The position numbers and the translations under genes are program-made. The notes beneath the pieces were generated by a model. That model was not told the DNA's origin. It saw nothing but the letters and a program-made list of their open reading frames with translations, and made no database searches. From assembly GCF_027172205.1 (NCBI RefSeq), contig NC_070614.1, forward strand, positions 42,647,001 to 42,711,000: a DNA stretch of 64,000 nucleotides, given 5' to 3'. This document shows, piece after piece, positions 1 through 12,900 of the stretch (positions are counted from its first letter, which is position 1; each line of letters starts with the position of its first letter). The DNA comes from Podarcis raffonei. Taxonomy: Eukaryota; Chordata; Lepidosauria; Squamata; Lacertidae.

Positions 1-169
1 AACCTAGAAGTACCGGAATGGGTTACTTCTGGGTTTCGGCACTTGCGCATGTGCAGAAGTGTCGAATCATGACCTACGCGTGCACAGACGCAGCGCTGCA
101 GGTTGTGAATGCTGTGCGTTGTGAACGTGCCTCCGGCACAGATAACATTTGCAACCCGAAGTTCCACTG
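1..169. mobile_element. Right part of a TA-flanked inverted-repeat DNA element, cut by the window edge
   Basis: The sequence ends in CGGGTT-like bases and GTTCCACTG followed by TA at 170-171. It resembles the right end of the short inverted-repeat elements at 26165, 37326 and 48470. The C1 and C2 introns lack it at the matching place (near 19690 and 55825), so it looks like an insertion private to the C0 copy. The left end lies outside the window. Family membership is inferred from the end sequence only. Confidence 0.5.
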
Positions 170-344
170 TACGTCTTACATAGATTAAACTGTTACAGAC
201 TGACTAACGCTTAGGCAGACAGCAGCAGCACACAACAAAACTGCTGCTCTAACTGTTAAGACCATTCAGCTAACTGCCATAACTGCCACAGAGTGTATGA
301 CATCACAGAGTTCTACAGTTCTTGCCATTAACACTTTACATATG

Positions 345-1160
345 TGTCAGGGCTGCCCTAGGTCCCAGCTCACAAAGGACCAACGCTGCTTCGTTGTTAA
401 GTATAAAAGTCTTTATTGAAGTTCAGTTTCACTTCCAGAGCCGCAGCGCGCAGCCCCACGTCTAAAGTGTCAGACCACTGATGCTCCGTCTGAGTCTCCT
501 CCCCCCTGACACCAATTTAAGATCCTAGCCTTGCTCCACCTTCTCCGCTGCTCCTTCCTCCTCTGGGTCCGCCTGCCCGCCGGGGTTCCGCCCTTTCTAG
601 CCTCTTCTCCCGCTGATTCCCCTGAGCCTTCTCCCTCCCTCCGGCGGGCTTTAGGAGCTGGTTCCCCATCCGGGTCTCCTGCTGTTCCGCGCGCCTGCAC
701 ATTTGAACTTGGCGCGCGCGCCCAGCCAGCAGCTTTCCTCCTGACCGTTTCACTGCTGCTGCCACTGCTTCCCCCTTCGGGGGGGCTAGCTGCAACTGAC
801 CTCCCTTCCGTTCCCCCACTCTCCGATGGAGGCGTGGTCAGCCCTGACTCCCTCTCTGGAGGAGACGCTGGCCCTGACACATGTGACTCCTCCCCCCCAC
901 TATGCTCTGGTGGGGAAACTGGTCCCGATCCTCCACTGCTGCTTTGGGGTTCCCCTCTGGCTCCTTGTTTCTGGTGCGTCCCCCCTGGGACCCCCCTTGC
1001 CCTGACCATCGGCGCCCCCTTCTGGGAATCTTCTGATTCGCTGGAGAAACTCATGGAATCTCTCGGGCCACTGTCATACTCCCCTACGCTGCCCTCGGAT
1101 TCTTCCCCTTCGCTCTCCCAATCCTCTCTCCCCAGTGCTCCTGCTCCTGATTCCCTGACA
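345..1160 (-). mobile_element. Solo LTR of an LTR retroelement (fossil)
   Basis: An 816 bp unit starts TGTCAGGG and ends CCCTGACA, a TG...CA terminal inverted repeat. It is flanked by the 5 bp direct repeat ATATG at 340-344 and 1161-1165. The C1 (near 19845) and C2 (near 56105) introns carry the uninterrupted target, so the boundaries are confirmed by empty sites. An AATAAA on the minus strand near 413-418 suggests minus orientation. No internal region is present, so it is a solo LTR. A 5 bp duplication fits Ty3/Gypsy-type or some retroviral integrases; the family is not certain. It is younger than the split of the C0, C1 and C2 copies. The long open stretch inside it is GC-rich, low-complexity Ser/Gly/Glu sequence and is not called as a gene. 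Confidence 0.85.
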
Positions 1161-1341
1161 ATATGCTTTGTGGATGCTAACATTTCACCATTTTGAATGT
1201 TAGAGCAATTAGTTTAAGCATTTAAAACACTGATGGGAGCCAGTTGGATCGCAGTCGATCTATTTATAAAATAAATGGTATCCATCTATTAAATAGGCAG
1301 CAACTGTTAAATAGAACACATCTACATATGACATTCCTCAC

Positions 1342-1470
1342 CTTTCGTGTTTGAGATCTTCCCTTGTGGACATGGAAAGCAACCATAGCAGCAAAATGCC
1401 TTCCCTTCTTTTTTTAAATCTTCTATAACCTGAACTGCAGTGATCATTACATATGGAAATGGGACAGCAG
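1342..1470 (-). pseudogene. Orphan exon 5 of a C-type V2R gene (C0), frameshifted
   Basis: The minus strand encodes a V2R cysteine-rich (NCD3G) exon matching exon 5 of C1 and C2, followed by a GT donor at 1340-1341. Recognisable pieces are [10 protein letters not shown] and KAFCCYGCFPCPQGKISN. They lie in two different frames because a T-run near 1409-1415 shifts the frame by one base relative to C1. The 5' end of the exon and its acceptor are lost: near 1466-1476 the sequence switches to the 3' flank of gene A1. Exon 6 would lie left of base 1, and exons 1-4 are absent to the right. This is a dead remnant of the previous C gene of the array. Confidence 0.85.
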
Positions 1471-1550
1471 TCAAAAACGTGTTTGCAAATATTCTACTGT
1501 ACACACAGAGAAAAGCACAAAATACAGAAAAGGACAGGTGTATTATTTCT

Positions 1551-4500
1551 TTAATTTTTCTTCCTTATTAGCTGTTCCCTATTGTTCAGCTCTGGCCTCA
1601 GAATGATTATGTAACATTTGGGGAAGAAGATGCAAACCAGCAACCCAACACCGGAGCCTAAGATGGAGAAGATCTCCACAGCTACAGTATATTTCCCCTT
1701 GGTGCTCAGGTAGGAGGGAATAAAGGACAGCCAAACACTGCAGAAGACCAACATGCTGAAGGTGATAAACTTGGCTTCGTTGAAACTGTCCGGTAACTTC
1801 CTGGCGAGGAAAGCCACAACAAAACTTACAGTTGCCAGGCAGCTCATATACATGAGGACACAATAAAACATTGTTACAGACCCTTCATTACATTCTAGTA
1901 TAATTTCTTCTGTCATTGAGTGCATGTCCACATCTGGGTATGGGGGAGAGGTTGCCAGCCACACAGTACATATTCCTGCTTGGACTATGGAGCAGGAAAG
2001 GAGAATGGAGTGGCCTAGTCCTTTCCCTACCCATTTCCTCATCCTGGATTCTGGTTTTGTAGCCATGAAGGCCAAAACCACAGTGAAGGTTTTTGCCAGG
2101 ACACAAGAAACAGCAGTTGAGAAGATGATGCCAAAAGCTGTTTGTCGGAGGAGGCACGTCACCTTCTCAGGTTGGCCAATGAAGAGCAATGCACACAGGA
2201 AGCAGAGCAGGAGAGAGATGAGGAGAGTGTAGGTGAGGTTTCGGTTGTTTGCAATGACAATGGGTGTGTCATGGTGTTTCATAAATATACCTAGTACCAG
2301 AGCTGTGATCAAGGAAAGGGAAAGAGAGCAGCAGGCTAAACTGATGCCCAAAGGTTCTTCATAAGACAAAAAGCTGATATCCTTGGGTAGACATGCATCT
2401 TGGTTCTTGCTTGGATAGTCTTTGTCTGGGCATTTATTACAGTCATTCATATCTGGGGAAATAATATTAAGGAAAAGACCTTTAGCTCATATCATATCAG
2501 CTTACTGAAATGTTTATTGTTCTATTTAATCTGAGTACTAAGTTTGGATCTATTTAATCTATTTATTTCTCCTACCATCCTGGTTTGCAATCTTCCCCTC
2601 TGCACATGGGATGCAATCGTAGCAGCAAGGTGGCTGTCCCTCCTTCACTTTCTTGCTGGATCCTGGAAGACAACGCTCAGTACAGACTGAAAGAGGCTGA
2701 GTCTAATCCATAAATGAAAGAACAGAAGGTTCATAAAGAGTCTAATGAGTTTGGAATCCTTTATGTTCTCAGGCCTTTCTCTGTTACTAATCTGACACAG
2801 CACTTCAGTAATATGTAACCACTATACAGAGAGCAATTGCTTCTTTTTGTATTAGTAGTAGTAATGTTTGAAGTTTTGTGATATGCCCTTGATATTGCTC
2901 TGGTATGTGCAGTACCCCATCTGTTCTGCAAAGATTGCCCTGTCCATTAAAGTACACTTTGAAATTACTCTAGTTTCCCTGTTAATTTTGTTAATGTTGA
3001 GTATGCTGTCCACTAGGTAGACAGCTCTAGAACTGATTTTGGTGCCGGTGGATACACCTATACTTGGACCCATCAGATGCTGCCTAGGGAAGAGTTCAGA
3101 ATAAGACATCCAGAGTGGCTGGGAAAACCTACTCAGGTTGTGGATGATGATGATGATGATGATTATGCAATCTTTGTGAATTCCAATACAAAAATATTCT
3201 GGACAAATACATGAATTAGAATGAAGCTATCCAAGACCTATGACACTCCCTGGAATGCTGCAAAACTTTTCTCAGCATGCTATAAACAAAATATACCTCA
3301 AAAAAATATTTTGAGATCACTCTTTTTAAAAGTTTGATGCATACATTCCTAATGCTCTGTCTCTTGCTCTTCACACCTTTCTTCTTCTGTCCTTCCTTCA
3401 CTCTCTCAATCTTCACCACTTCTCCTGCTTCCATCTCTTCCACTGACTAGTGGTCTCCTGCATCTGCTGCTGTCCTTGATTTCTTCCTTTAGTATTATTA
3501 TGCCTCCTTTCCCCAACCACCTCATTTCCCCACCTTTCTAGCAAGAAAGACAAAACTCTGGGGCGATTCAATTCTTACATCATCTTTCAATACTTATTAA
3601 ATCAGTATTTAATAAGTGTAAAGAAATCCCAATTGCTTTTGTTTAATTTACAATAGTTTCCTTTTTTACTTAGGATTGTGGTTGAAGTCTTCCAACGGAA
3701 AATAATAATCCATTTCATCAGTCCAACTCACCACTTGTCTGCAATGTTAGATGTAAGGTTGCTTCAAGAACACAATGACTGTGAAGAAATCCACTTTGTA
3801 GCTTCATGGTCTCTAAGCATGTATCCCCTCTTGTGCTGGGGAAATGTACCCAGAGGCTCTATTTGACTGAAAGAAAACCTGCCCTCCTGTCTCCAGGCCT
3901 TTCCATAGAAAAACTGATATTTGATCTGGACCTAATGACCCACATTCAGATGGAGGATTCTGTGGTGCAATAACCACATTTGCGTGGATGCAGCTTGTAG
4001 TGTGGTCTGTGAATGGTTGGGATTAGGCTGACACAATTTAGCTGTTGTTATTTTTGTCTGAATTTGGACCCCCCTAAGGCATATTTACATTGTATCTTCT
4101 GTTTTGTAACCTCCTTAATAAAATATTTGCCTTTAATCCTTATGTGGCTTCTAGCAGTAAATCTCTGGCTCTTAGTCTGGTACCTCAATAGTTTAGTCAT
4201 ACACCACTCCTCAACTTGCGGCTCAAAGAACAGTGAGTACACCTGCAGGTGGATAATGATTGCTTATTCAATACTGAATCTATTTTGAATTAGCAAACAA
4301 TGCAACCCTACCTGGTTAAACCAACTGTGCCATGTGATGGCATCTTCATCAAGGAGAAATGATTGGCCAGGAGGAGCCTGTGGATCTATCCTCCCAACTC
4401 TCACTCGGTGCAAACTTTGGTTGGTGCATATGATCCAATTGACAATATCCAAGCTAGATGTTGCCTCTCCATTCTGGTTGATGAAGACCACATCTCCTGC

Positions 4501-7500
4501 AGTATTGTTAAATGAGATATTTCTCAGAAAGTTATGGAGCTAGATTGAAAACAGAAAAGACAGGGGTTTGGAAAAGACTGCAGTCTAATGCAGGGTGGAG
4601 CATCCCCCCCCCCCCCGTGGGCAGAACCTACAGCAAGTAGAACCTACAGCAAGTAAGGAGAGAGCCAATCGGTTTTCTTTCACACACATGCCTCTTTCTC
4701 ATTCTTACAACCCTTCATTTAGCCCATGAGTTAAATATGTATGAGTAGAGAGGTTTCCCTCCCTCCCTCCCTTTCTCCCTGAACATCTCAGAAGACACGC
4801 CAGTAGTGTGCGACCCCCTGCTCTAAGGAAAGATTTGGTTAATATGGGATAGAGGGAATGCTGAACATCTCTCTAAACCATTCCACTGCTTCCTATCTGT
4901 GAATGCAGTGGCATCTCAGTAGGCTGCAAAGCTTCCCTCATAAAAATGTTTTCTCCTCAAATGCAGGGCAATAGCTGCTCAGAGAAGGACACAGCCATCA
5001 CTTCCCTTTCCTATAGGATCTACCGCCATTTGCAAGCAGCACAATATGTGGGGAATCATGTAGGATATCATATTCGTGCCACCTCCTGTTCTGCCTGCAG
5101 AGTTATAAATTCAGTTCTGGGTTCTTCTTCCTAATTTGTTGTTGTTTAGTCGTTTAGTCGTGTCTGACTCTTCGTGACCCCATGGACCAGAGCACGCCAG
5201 GCACTTCTGTCTTCCACTGCCTCCCGCAGTTTGGTCACACTCATGCTGGTAGCTTCGTAAACACCAACCAACCATCTCGTCCTCTGTCGTCCCCTTCTCC
5301 TTGTGCCCTCCATCTTTCCGAACATCAGGGTCTTTTCCAGGGAGTCTTCTCTTCTCATGAGGTGGCCAAAGTACTGGAGCCTCAGCTTCACGATCTGTCC
5401 TTCCAGTGAGAACTCAGGGCTGATTTCCTTCAGAATGGATACGTTTGATCTTCTTGCAGTCCATGGGACTCTCAAGAGTCTCCTCCAGCACCATAATTCA
5501 CCATAATTCAAATTCACCATAATTCAAATTCACCATACTTCAAAAGCATCAATTCTTCGGTGATCAGCCTTTTTTATGGTCCAGCTTTCACTTCCATACA
5601 TCACTACTGGGAAAACCATAGCTTTTACTATACGGACCTTTGTTGGCAAGGTGATGTCTCTACTTTTTAAGATGCTGTCTTCTTCCTAATACACTACCAC
5701 AAATGTTTGAACTCTGAGAGGAAAGATCAAGCTGATAGCATTTTGGGAACGCAAAAAGTGTCAGGAAGTAACAGGGCTTTGCCAATTGAGAATGTTCAGC
5801 CTTTACCTGCCAAGACTGTTGATTCAGATTCTTCCCTCTCACTCTGAATGCTATTCCTCTGTGCCTGAGTCTGGAAGACATGGCATGTAAAGCATGGGCC
5901 ACGGAGTAGGCAGCACTGTGGATGCTATAACTGTGGCCTGTCATGCTCACTTCAAAAAGTGATCCAGGAAGGTCCCCCAGTTTCTCTTCTCCGGAGCAAA
6001 TATTCCCCTCTGTCTTGTCTGCAGTGATATCTGGGAGTACACATTCAAAGGCCTGTTGCCAGAATTCCCTGATAAAGCCGTCTCCATCTGTGCTGGAAGG
6101 GTTTCTGTGCACAACATACTGATGAAATCCTGGTGGGTTTCTGAAGTGAATTTCAAAGGATATAGCACCATTGAATACTCTTGAATCCCAGTTCCTTTGA
6201 AAGACAAATGAAGCAAACTCAACCTGGGCTGATATTATCCATACTTTACTTTTTACATTATTTTTTATGTCATCGTGTTCTGATAGGTTTGGAAGCCATC
6301 TAAAAGTTGCCATGGAGTAAGATTCTCCAGAGGCAAGCACTACGTTAGCTTTGCTGATAAAAATTTTCTGGCTTATTGTTGCACCCTGTTGTAGCATGTC
6401 AGTAATTTCAGAAATAAAACTAAAATTGGGGATTCTTTCTAGGAATGCAAAGCAGATGCCATTCTTGGTAAACATTGGGGAAATGGTTTGCACAAATCTT
6501 TCTCCATTGTCATTGTCTGTTGCAATGACTCCAATCCACATCCACCTGAAATGCAGAAGCAAAGAGAGAATTCCCTCATACTGAAGGGCTTCCGAGGGTG
6601 CCATCTGGTAGAAGGGAAGCCCTGGGCTTTTATCATTCATCACCGGAGCAGAGCCATAAATGAGCTAAAAAGTAAATGGAGGAAGAGAAGAGACAAAGTA
6701 ATATTTGCATTGTTCTTTCAAAATATTAATATACATCATGTTATGAATCCTGTTAGTCAGACATGCCCTTTGCATTTTGCCACCCATCAGGGGTTGCCTG
6801 CCCTCTCTCATTTATACAAAGGTACACATGCAAATGGCCTAAAAATGGGATCATCTCCCATTCCTGCTTGTTAAATATTTGTTCTGCTGATGAGGGGGGC
6901 ATTGTTCCTATTTTTTTTAAAAAACAAACAAAACAAAAACTTATGCATACTTGCAGGGTCTTGTACAATGTATAAAACTGATTGGAGGGACACACCTCCC
7001 TAATAGAGGATTCTCCACTCCTACTTGAGGCATTATTTACCGTAGCCATGTCAGAATTGCAACATGGGTCGGATACACATTCCTTCTCTGAAGCTTCTTT
7101 TGTCTTCATGATGCACATCGTGCATCTGCCAACTGCCAACTGCCAACTGCCACAACTTCCATTTCTGCCTCCCCCCCCCCAAGGCTTCTCAGACTTCACT
7201 TATGAACATTTATTTCACATTGGAACCAGCTGCTTAGTACTATTACTGTTCTTCTGCAGAATTGGACTGTATCTGCAATTTGCCATACCTCCAGAGTATG
7301 TTTAATTTGAAAGCCCTTTCCCCCTAAACATTCAGTGGCCTTTGGGATATCAGTGTGCTTGAGGTGTGTGTAAGAGATTGGGGGTGTGACATATTTTTTC
7401 TTGTATCGCAGTGTTTCTTTCCCCTTATTCAGGTAATTTTATTTTATTTTAATTCTGTACCTTCTGTATTTTCCAAGGAACTGGTTCTGCTCCAAATTCC

Positions 7501-9328
7501 ATCCTCACTCTGAACTAGTAATACACCCTGAACAGGTGCTGTGAATTCAGCCTCTTTCTCTATACAAGCTAATAGAGGTATTGTACTCAGGTGTCCTACC
7601 TGTGGAATCTTATAGATATCCAAAACAGTTGCCACATAAAAGGAGATTTCAGAATCAAGTCCCCCAATGACCCCTGCCAGATTACTTTCAACATCACATA
7701 TATAGTTAGGAAGAAATTTCTCCACCCTGGATAAAAGCAGCAGTGTGGCAAAATATGTGTTTCTTGCATTGTTATTGCTGTCATACAAGTGGAAACCCAA
7801 GGTGATATTGGGTAAGATGTGAGGGTCTTTGTTGATCTCCTTGACTGCAAATGCCAAGGCCATGATGTGCTGGTAAACCTTAGGCACCACCCTAGAATGA
7901 GAGTTGCAAATGGCAATAGAAGGAACTGATATATCCTTTTACATATCAACACAGTAGTTAATCATTTTCCGTTCAGTGGAGTTAACTATCAGTCAATCCC
8001 ATTGCTGAACAGTTATTATAATCAGCAAGTTCTTCTAGATTTTTAGGAAACAAGCTTGCTCCATTTTCCTGGTGACAGGCTTTGAGATACTTGAGAATAG
8101 CTATCCTACTTCCCCTCAGTCTTCTATTTTCATAGCTAAAAATACCCAACCCCCTCAACGTTCCCTCACAAGGTTTGGTTTCCAGACACCTAATCATATG
8201 TGTCACCTTCCTCAGCACACGTTGAAGCTTGTCAATATCCTTCTTAAGTAGTGCTGAACACAACTGAACAAAGTACACCAGGTGTGGTCTGAGCATGGCA
8301 GAATAGCACTCCTCTATTACTTCTTTTGATTGGCTCACTATACTTCTGTTGATGCAGACTCTTTGATCCTTTTTACATGTGCTACTGGCATGCCAGGTTT
8401 TCCATATCTTAGATTTGTGCAGCTGATATTTCCTGCCTAAGTGCAGAACCCGCCATTTGTCCCGACTGAAATTCATTTTGTTAGTTTTGCCCCAGTTCTC
8501 CAATCTGTAAAGGCCAATGGTATCTAGACCAGGGGTTGCTAATGTGGTGCCCATTGGAACATTGGAACCCCTGGGGTCTTTCCCTGAAACATCTGAAGTC
8601 TTTCGCTGACATTTACAGTTTTTCTCAGTTCTGTCATGCAATGACAGCTTCCTTGTTCATGAGGCAGTGAGAGTGGTTGTAATTCACAGATTTCTATACT
8701 TCATAATATATACTATCATTGTGAAACAAATATTAGACTAAGATCAGAAAATGAAATGATATGGGCATTTTGGTTCAGAACAGTTTTTTTTAATTGATTC
8801 TCACTTACACTCCTGTTCAGATAAAGTCTATCGAAAACGGCTGTTCAAAAGGGCTATCTCAGACATACAAATATATACACATTTCAATACATTTATATTT
8901 ATTTCCCTATTGAGAAATGGGAGCTTCTACAGTATTCTTTTAATTCACACAAGATTCTTATGGATTATACACCAGCATATGTCCCACTGAAATCAAAAGT
9001 GGTTATCCCTAGGTAAATGGGTATAAGTTTGCAGCCTCAGTCATTATTCTGAGGCTGAAACTAAGTTTGATCATTCCTGTGCTATAATAAATAAGTGGCT
9101 TAGTTCTTACACAAGTTCTTCAGGCAGCGCTGGTGGGGGTTCCTCAGTGAATGTTGCTGGAGAGGAGATGAAGCCACCATGGGAAACTATGCCACCAATG
9201 AGGAACTCTCCTGGCTGATGATACATGTGAAGTGGACGGTGTGGACTTTGGAGCTTGCATTTTGCTATTTGAGCCTGACATACAATGTAAGAAATCAGTT
9301 CCAGCAGCAAGAACACTAAAACCACCAT
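1551..9328 (-). CDS. Vomeronasal type-2 receptor, gene A1 (complete, 874 aa)
   Basis: Class C GPCR expected on vomeronasal sensory neurons, sensing peptide or protein chemosignals and signalling through Go and TRPC2 (family knowledge). Coding exons 1-6: 9111-9328, 7600-7891, 5807-6664, 4312-4539, 2576-2702, 1551-2452. All have GT/AG borders and compatible phases; together 2625 bp. The start is the Met before a hydrophobic signal peptide ([11 protein letters not shown]). Residues 1-532 form the ligand-binding Venus flytrap, 533-574 the Cys-rich linker (CCYDCIPC) and 575-874 the 7TM domain. TM helices lie near 609-631, 646-667, 679-703, 722-742, 769-791, 802-824 and 831-856. Family signatures FNEAKF (798-803) and PKCYII (852-857) are present. 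A-type exon 1 differs clearly from the B/C type. Intron 3 holds a BovB LINE and intron 1 an old CR1 fragment. No break was seen. Confidence 0.95.
3138..3165. repeat. (GAT)n microsatellite in A1 intron 4
   Basis: Short GAT tract between exons 5 and 4 of A1. The paralogous place in A2 (37866-37916) holds a longer TTG tract instead, between the same flanking sequences. Confidence 0.8.
5136..5677 (-). mobile_element. Bov-B (RTE clade) LINE, 5'-truncated 3' end
   Basis: The minus strand encodes the C-terminal end of a Bov-B reverse transcriptase, with segments [26 protein letters not shown] and [18 protein letters not shown]. It ends with the typical ACGACTAAAC repeats of the Bov-B 3' end. A 13 bp target-site duplication, TCTTCTTCCTAAT, flanks it at 5123-5135 and 5678-5690. 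Gene A2 has the unoccupied site near 39740, so it entered intron 3 of A1 after the block duplication. About 542 bp remain. A local duplication of a CACCATAATTCA motif occurs near 5500-5535. Confidence 0.93.
8005..8526 (-). mobile_element. Old CR1 LINE fragment in A1 intron 1
   Basis: Minus-strand reading gives degraded CR1 reverse-transcriptase C-terminus ([44 protein letters not shown]). It aligns with residues near 770-960 of the intact CR1 at 30409-34876 but is clearly diverged. The paralogous fragment at 42262-42800 in A2 retains about 80 bp that are deleted here, so the insertion predates the block duplication. Confidence 0.85.
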
Positions 9329-9969
9329 GCTCAATACAAAGGCAACTGGTTGTTCTATGCAAAAACTATGTTTTATCTTCTCCAAGATAAAAAATGTCTT
9401 GTTTAAATGGTAGTTTATTTTCCCGAGATGATGCAATGTTGGAGTATCCAAAACCAGACTTGTGGATCACAAGTCAGTGGTCACTGTAAGTCCCCATTGT
9501 TTTTTGAGAAGCAGCAGCTCAAATTATAGCCCTGTTAATAATCAAGAAGCAATGTAATTACTCATAAAGTGCTAAGAATTCCCTCTGGAATTGTTGAAGA
9601 AAATGTGTTTGTCACATATTCAGAACTGTTTTTTTTATTACCCTTTGACTTGATAATAAGGGACCACTGTTGTATTGGGGAAGGAAGAAATTAGAAGCTC
9701 ATTATAGAAGACCTTGTAACCAATGTAGTTTCCAAAATGTGTAGTCAGCATCGTGGAATTACGGTCCCTCCCCAGTCTATGAATCTAGGATACATGATCC
9801 ACTGCTTCCCTTAATCAGAGTACTTTGTCAGGGGAAAGTCCAGGGAGAACAGCTACATGGGCTTCTCTGTTTGCTTTGTTGGGTTGAGGCATTCTGAGAA
9901 GAAGCAAAATGAATACAAGGAGATGTAGTCCAGTTATGATTTGCTACATCTAATAGACTTGTTCATGCT
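9329..9969. other. A1-B1 intergenic interval
   Basis: About 640 bp separate the A1 start codon (right-hand limit of A1) from the B1 stop codon. The interval must hold the A1 promoter and the B1 3' end. The half next to exon 1 is conserved in A2 (43620-44248). I see no convincing TATA box or poly(A) signal and no other gene. Confidence 0.6.
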
Positions 9970-12900
9970 TTAATTCTTTCTTATGCTAAGCTGTCCCCTG
10001 CTGTTTAACTCTGGCCTCACCAAAATGATATAACATTTGGGGGAAAAGATGCAGCCAAGTAATCCAAAACTAGAGGCCAAAATAGAAAAGATCTCCACGG
10101 CCACCATGTACTTTCCCTTGGTACTCAGGTAGGTAGGAACAAAGGACAGCCACACACTGCAAAAGACCAACATGCTGAAAGTGATAAACTTGGCTTCATT
10201 AAAACTGTCTGGTAACTTCCTAGCTAGGAAAGCCACAGTGAAACTGACAATGGCTAGCATTCCCATGAAGCCTAGGACACAGTAGAACATGGTGACTGAT
10301 CCTTCATTACATTGCAGTACAATTTCTTTAGTCACTGAGTGCTTGTCTAAATCAGGGAGTGGGGGAGCGACTATCATCCAGGCACTACAAATCATCATTT
10401 GAATGAGGAAACTGAAAAGAACAATGGAGATGGCCAGATTTTCCCCCACCCATCTCCTCATTCTGGAGTCTGGCTTGGTAGCCATGAAAGCTAGAACCAC
10501 TATAGTTGTTTTTGCTAATATGCAAGACACTGCTACTGAGAAGATGACTCCAAAAGCAGTTTGTCGAAGGAGACAGGTTATTTTTGTGGGCTGGCCAATG
10601 AATAGCAAAGGACAAAGGAAGGAGAGAAAGAGGGCTATAAGGAGAACATAGGTGAGGGTCTGATTGTTGGCTTTGACTATGGGAGTCTCTTTGTGCTTGA
10701 TGAAGATCCTAAGCACCAAAGTTGTAGTGAAAGTCAATAAAAGAGCTAACGTGACCAAACTGATCCCCAGAGGTTCATCGTAAGACAGGAAGCTTATATC
10801 TTTTGGAAGACATATATCCTGTCCAATGTTTGGATACTGATCTTCTGTGCATTGAAAACAGTCATCCATGTCTGAAGAAAGAAAGAAGCAAGAAAGCAAG
10901 CAAGAAAGCAAGAAAGCAAGAAAGCAAGAAAGAAAGAAAGAAAGAAAGAAAGATATTAATTACACACTCTTAAGAGAGTCAGAGGTGGTGGGCTCTGTTG
11001 GCTCACAAAGACAAGGCCACACCTCTCTCCGCCCACCCACATTTGATCACTTCTGACTCAATGTCATTTCTTTGGAATAATGCAAATAGTTGTGCACTTT
11101 GTAAACTACTTCAGTATTTTGATTATTCAATAGTTCATTTTGATAATTCAATAGAATATCAGCTGACCAGAACGGGTGGTTCCACACTTTCTGATTCTGC
11201 AGCTGTTACTCAGCTCATTTTAAAGGTGAATCTATGTGCATGGTGAAGCTGATCAGCTTCAAGTGCCAATGGATCTGATTCAGATTTAGAAATGCTTACT
11301 GAAGATCCACTGAAATCAGTGGTACTTGTTTATGTGATTTCCCATTTATTCAAATGGTTCTCTCTAAACATAGCTAAATAGTGATGCAACACTGTATTAA
11401 AAATAGGCTTGTAGTTCACTTATAATGGATTTCAAATCAATTGCCCATGAATTGGGGCAATATTTTAAACATCAAGGAAATCACTGTTAAAAAACAAACC
11501 TACTGATATACATAACCAGGTCAAAATTATCTATGAAATAGGTGGTATACATACATCTATAGAAAACATTTTTTAACCTTTCTTACCTTCCTGGTTGGAA
11601 ATCTTTCCTTCTGGACATGGAATGCAGTCATAGCAACAAAATGGCTTCCCTTCCTTCTTGGTCCGACTATAACCTGAACCGCAATGATCATTACATATAG
11701 AAATGGGCCGAGTCTGTCCATAAATATTAAAATATAATGTTTTAGGTAATATCACGAACACTAGAAAGTATTGCAAATGCAGTGGGCTTTTAGAACTTGA
11801 GTCCTTGGTTCATATTATGGTATGCTATTATTTATTTATATAACACTTTTTAGAGCAAATGCCGCCAAAACAGTGAGCATTAAAATCAATGACATATTTT
11901 AAAACAAACCAAAGGAATGTGCATCAAACAATAGAGGTGGTCTGACCCCAAAATTGTTAACTGTGCGCAGGGTAAAGAGGTGCATCTTCACCAATCCATA
12001 CTAACTATAAATGAGGATGTTTGACGTGACACTTTGGGGAAAGGGACATGTTTTGGGAACTGCCACAGATAATTCCCTTTCCCAGACTGCCATCCCTCAT
12101 GTTTCTGAGGGTGGCAGAAGTACCAAGAGGGAATCTTAATACTCAAAAGGTTATGTATGGAAAGAGGCAAGATATGTTGAACCTAAATAATCTTATAAAT
12201 AACACAAAACTGTGCGACTCAAATTCATTACAAAAGTCAAAGCGTCCTGGAAGAAATGTGTCTTCACCTGTTTCATTGATATGTATGAAGTCCACACTCA
12301 AATTATGAGAGGGTTACATTTTGGGGTTAGTGTGTGAAGCCAAAATTGCCTATCGTTAGAATGCATGTAATTGAATGGTGGGTGGAATTGCCAAGGTCTT
12401 CCCTGCCACCCCAAGAATGAACATTAAGTGGCACATTATTATGGAACTACAACATAAATGTTCAGATTGAAAGCCATAGTTTGAATTGGGCTAAATAAAT
12501 TTACAGAATACTGAGAAACAACCATGGGACAAGTGATGGAATGAACCCTGAAAGATTCAGAGAACCCACCTGGTTAAATTGGTTGGGCCATACAATGGCA
12601 TCCTCATGAATGGTGAACGGTTTTTCCTGGATACCCAGAGAGTCTATCTTCCCAATTTTGACTCTACGAAAGGACTGATTTGGAAACATGAGCCAGTTTA
12701 TAATGTCAAAGCCAGCAATTAATTCACCATTTGTGTCAAAACGCACATTTTCTCCTGCACTGTTGTTAAATAAAATACTTCTGAGAATCTGATGGAGCTA
12801 AATAATGAAAATAGGATGGAAGATACATATAAATGCTCAAACTATGTTATCACACAACATAGTGAAAATACATTCAAGGGACGGGATTATGATCTCTTGA

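Noticed and set aside
470-1183. Open frame of 237 codons on the minus strand near the left edge
   Set aside because: It lies almost entirely inside the solo LTR, is Ser/Gly/Glu/Pro low-complexity and GC-rich, and a long frame is also open on the other strand. It is not a host gene.
5660-5806. Continuation of the A1 exon 3 frame past its donor site (also 39695-39859 in A2)
   Set aside because: The frame stays open by chance. A GTAAAG donor at the same position in both copies, and the phase match to exon 4, place the exon end at 5807 and 39860.
9329-9451. In-frame extension upstream of the A1 exon 1 Met (also 43620-43727 in A2)
   Set aside because: The extension encodes no signal peptide and the hydrophobic leader begins at the downstream Met, as in all six genes. 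The downstream Met is preferred.
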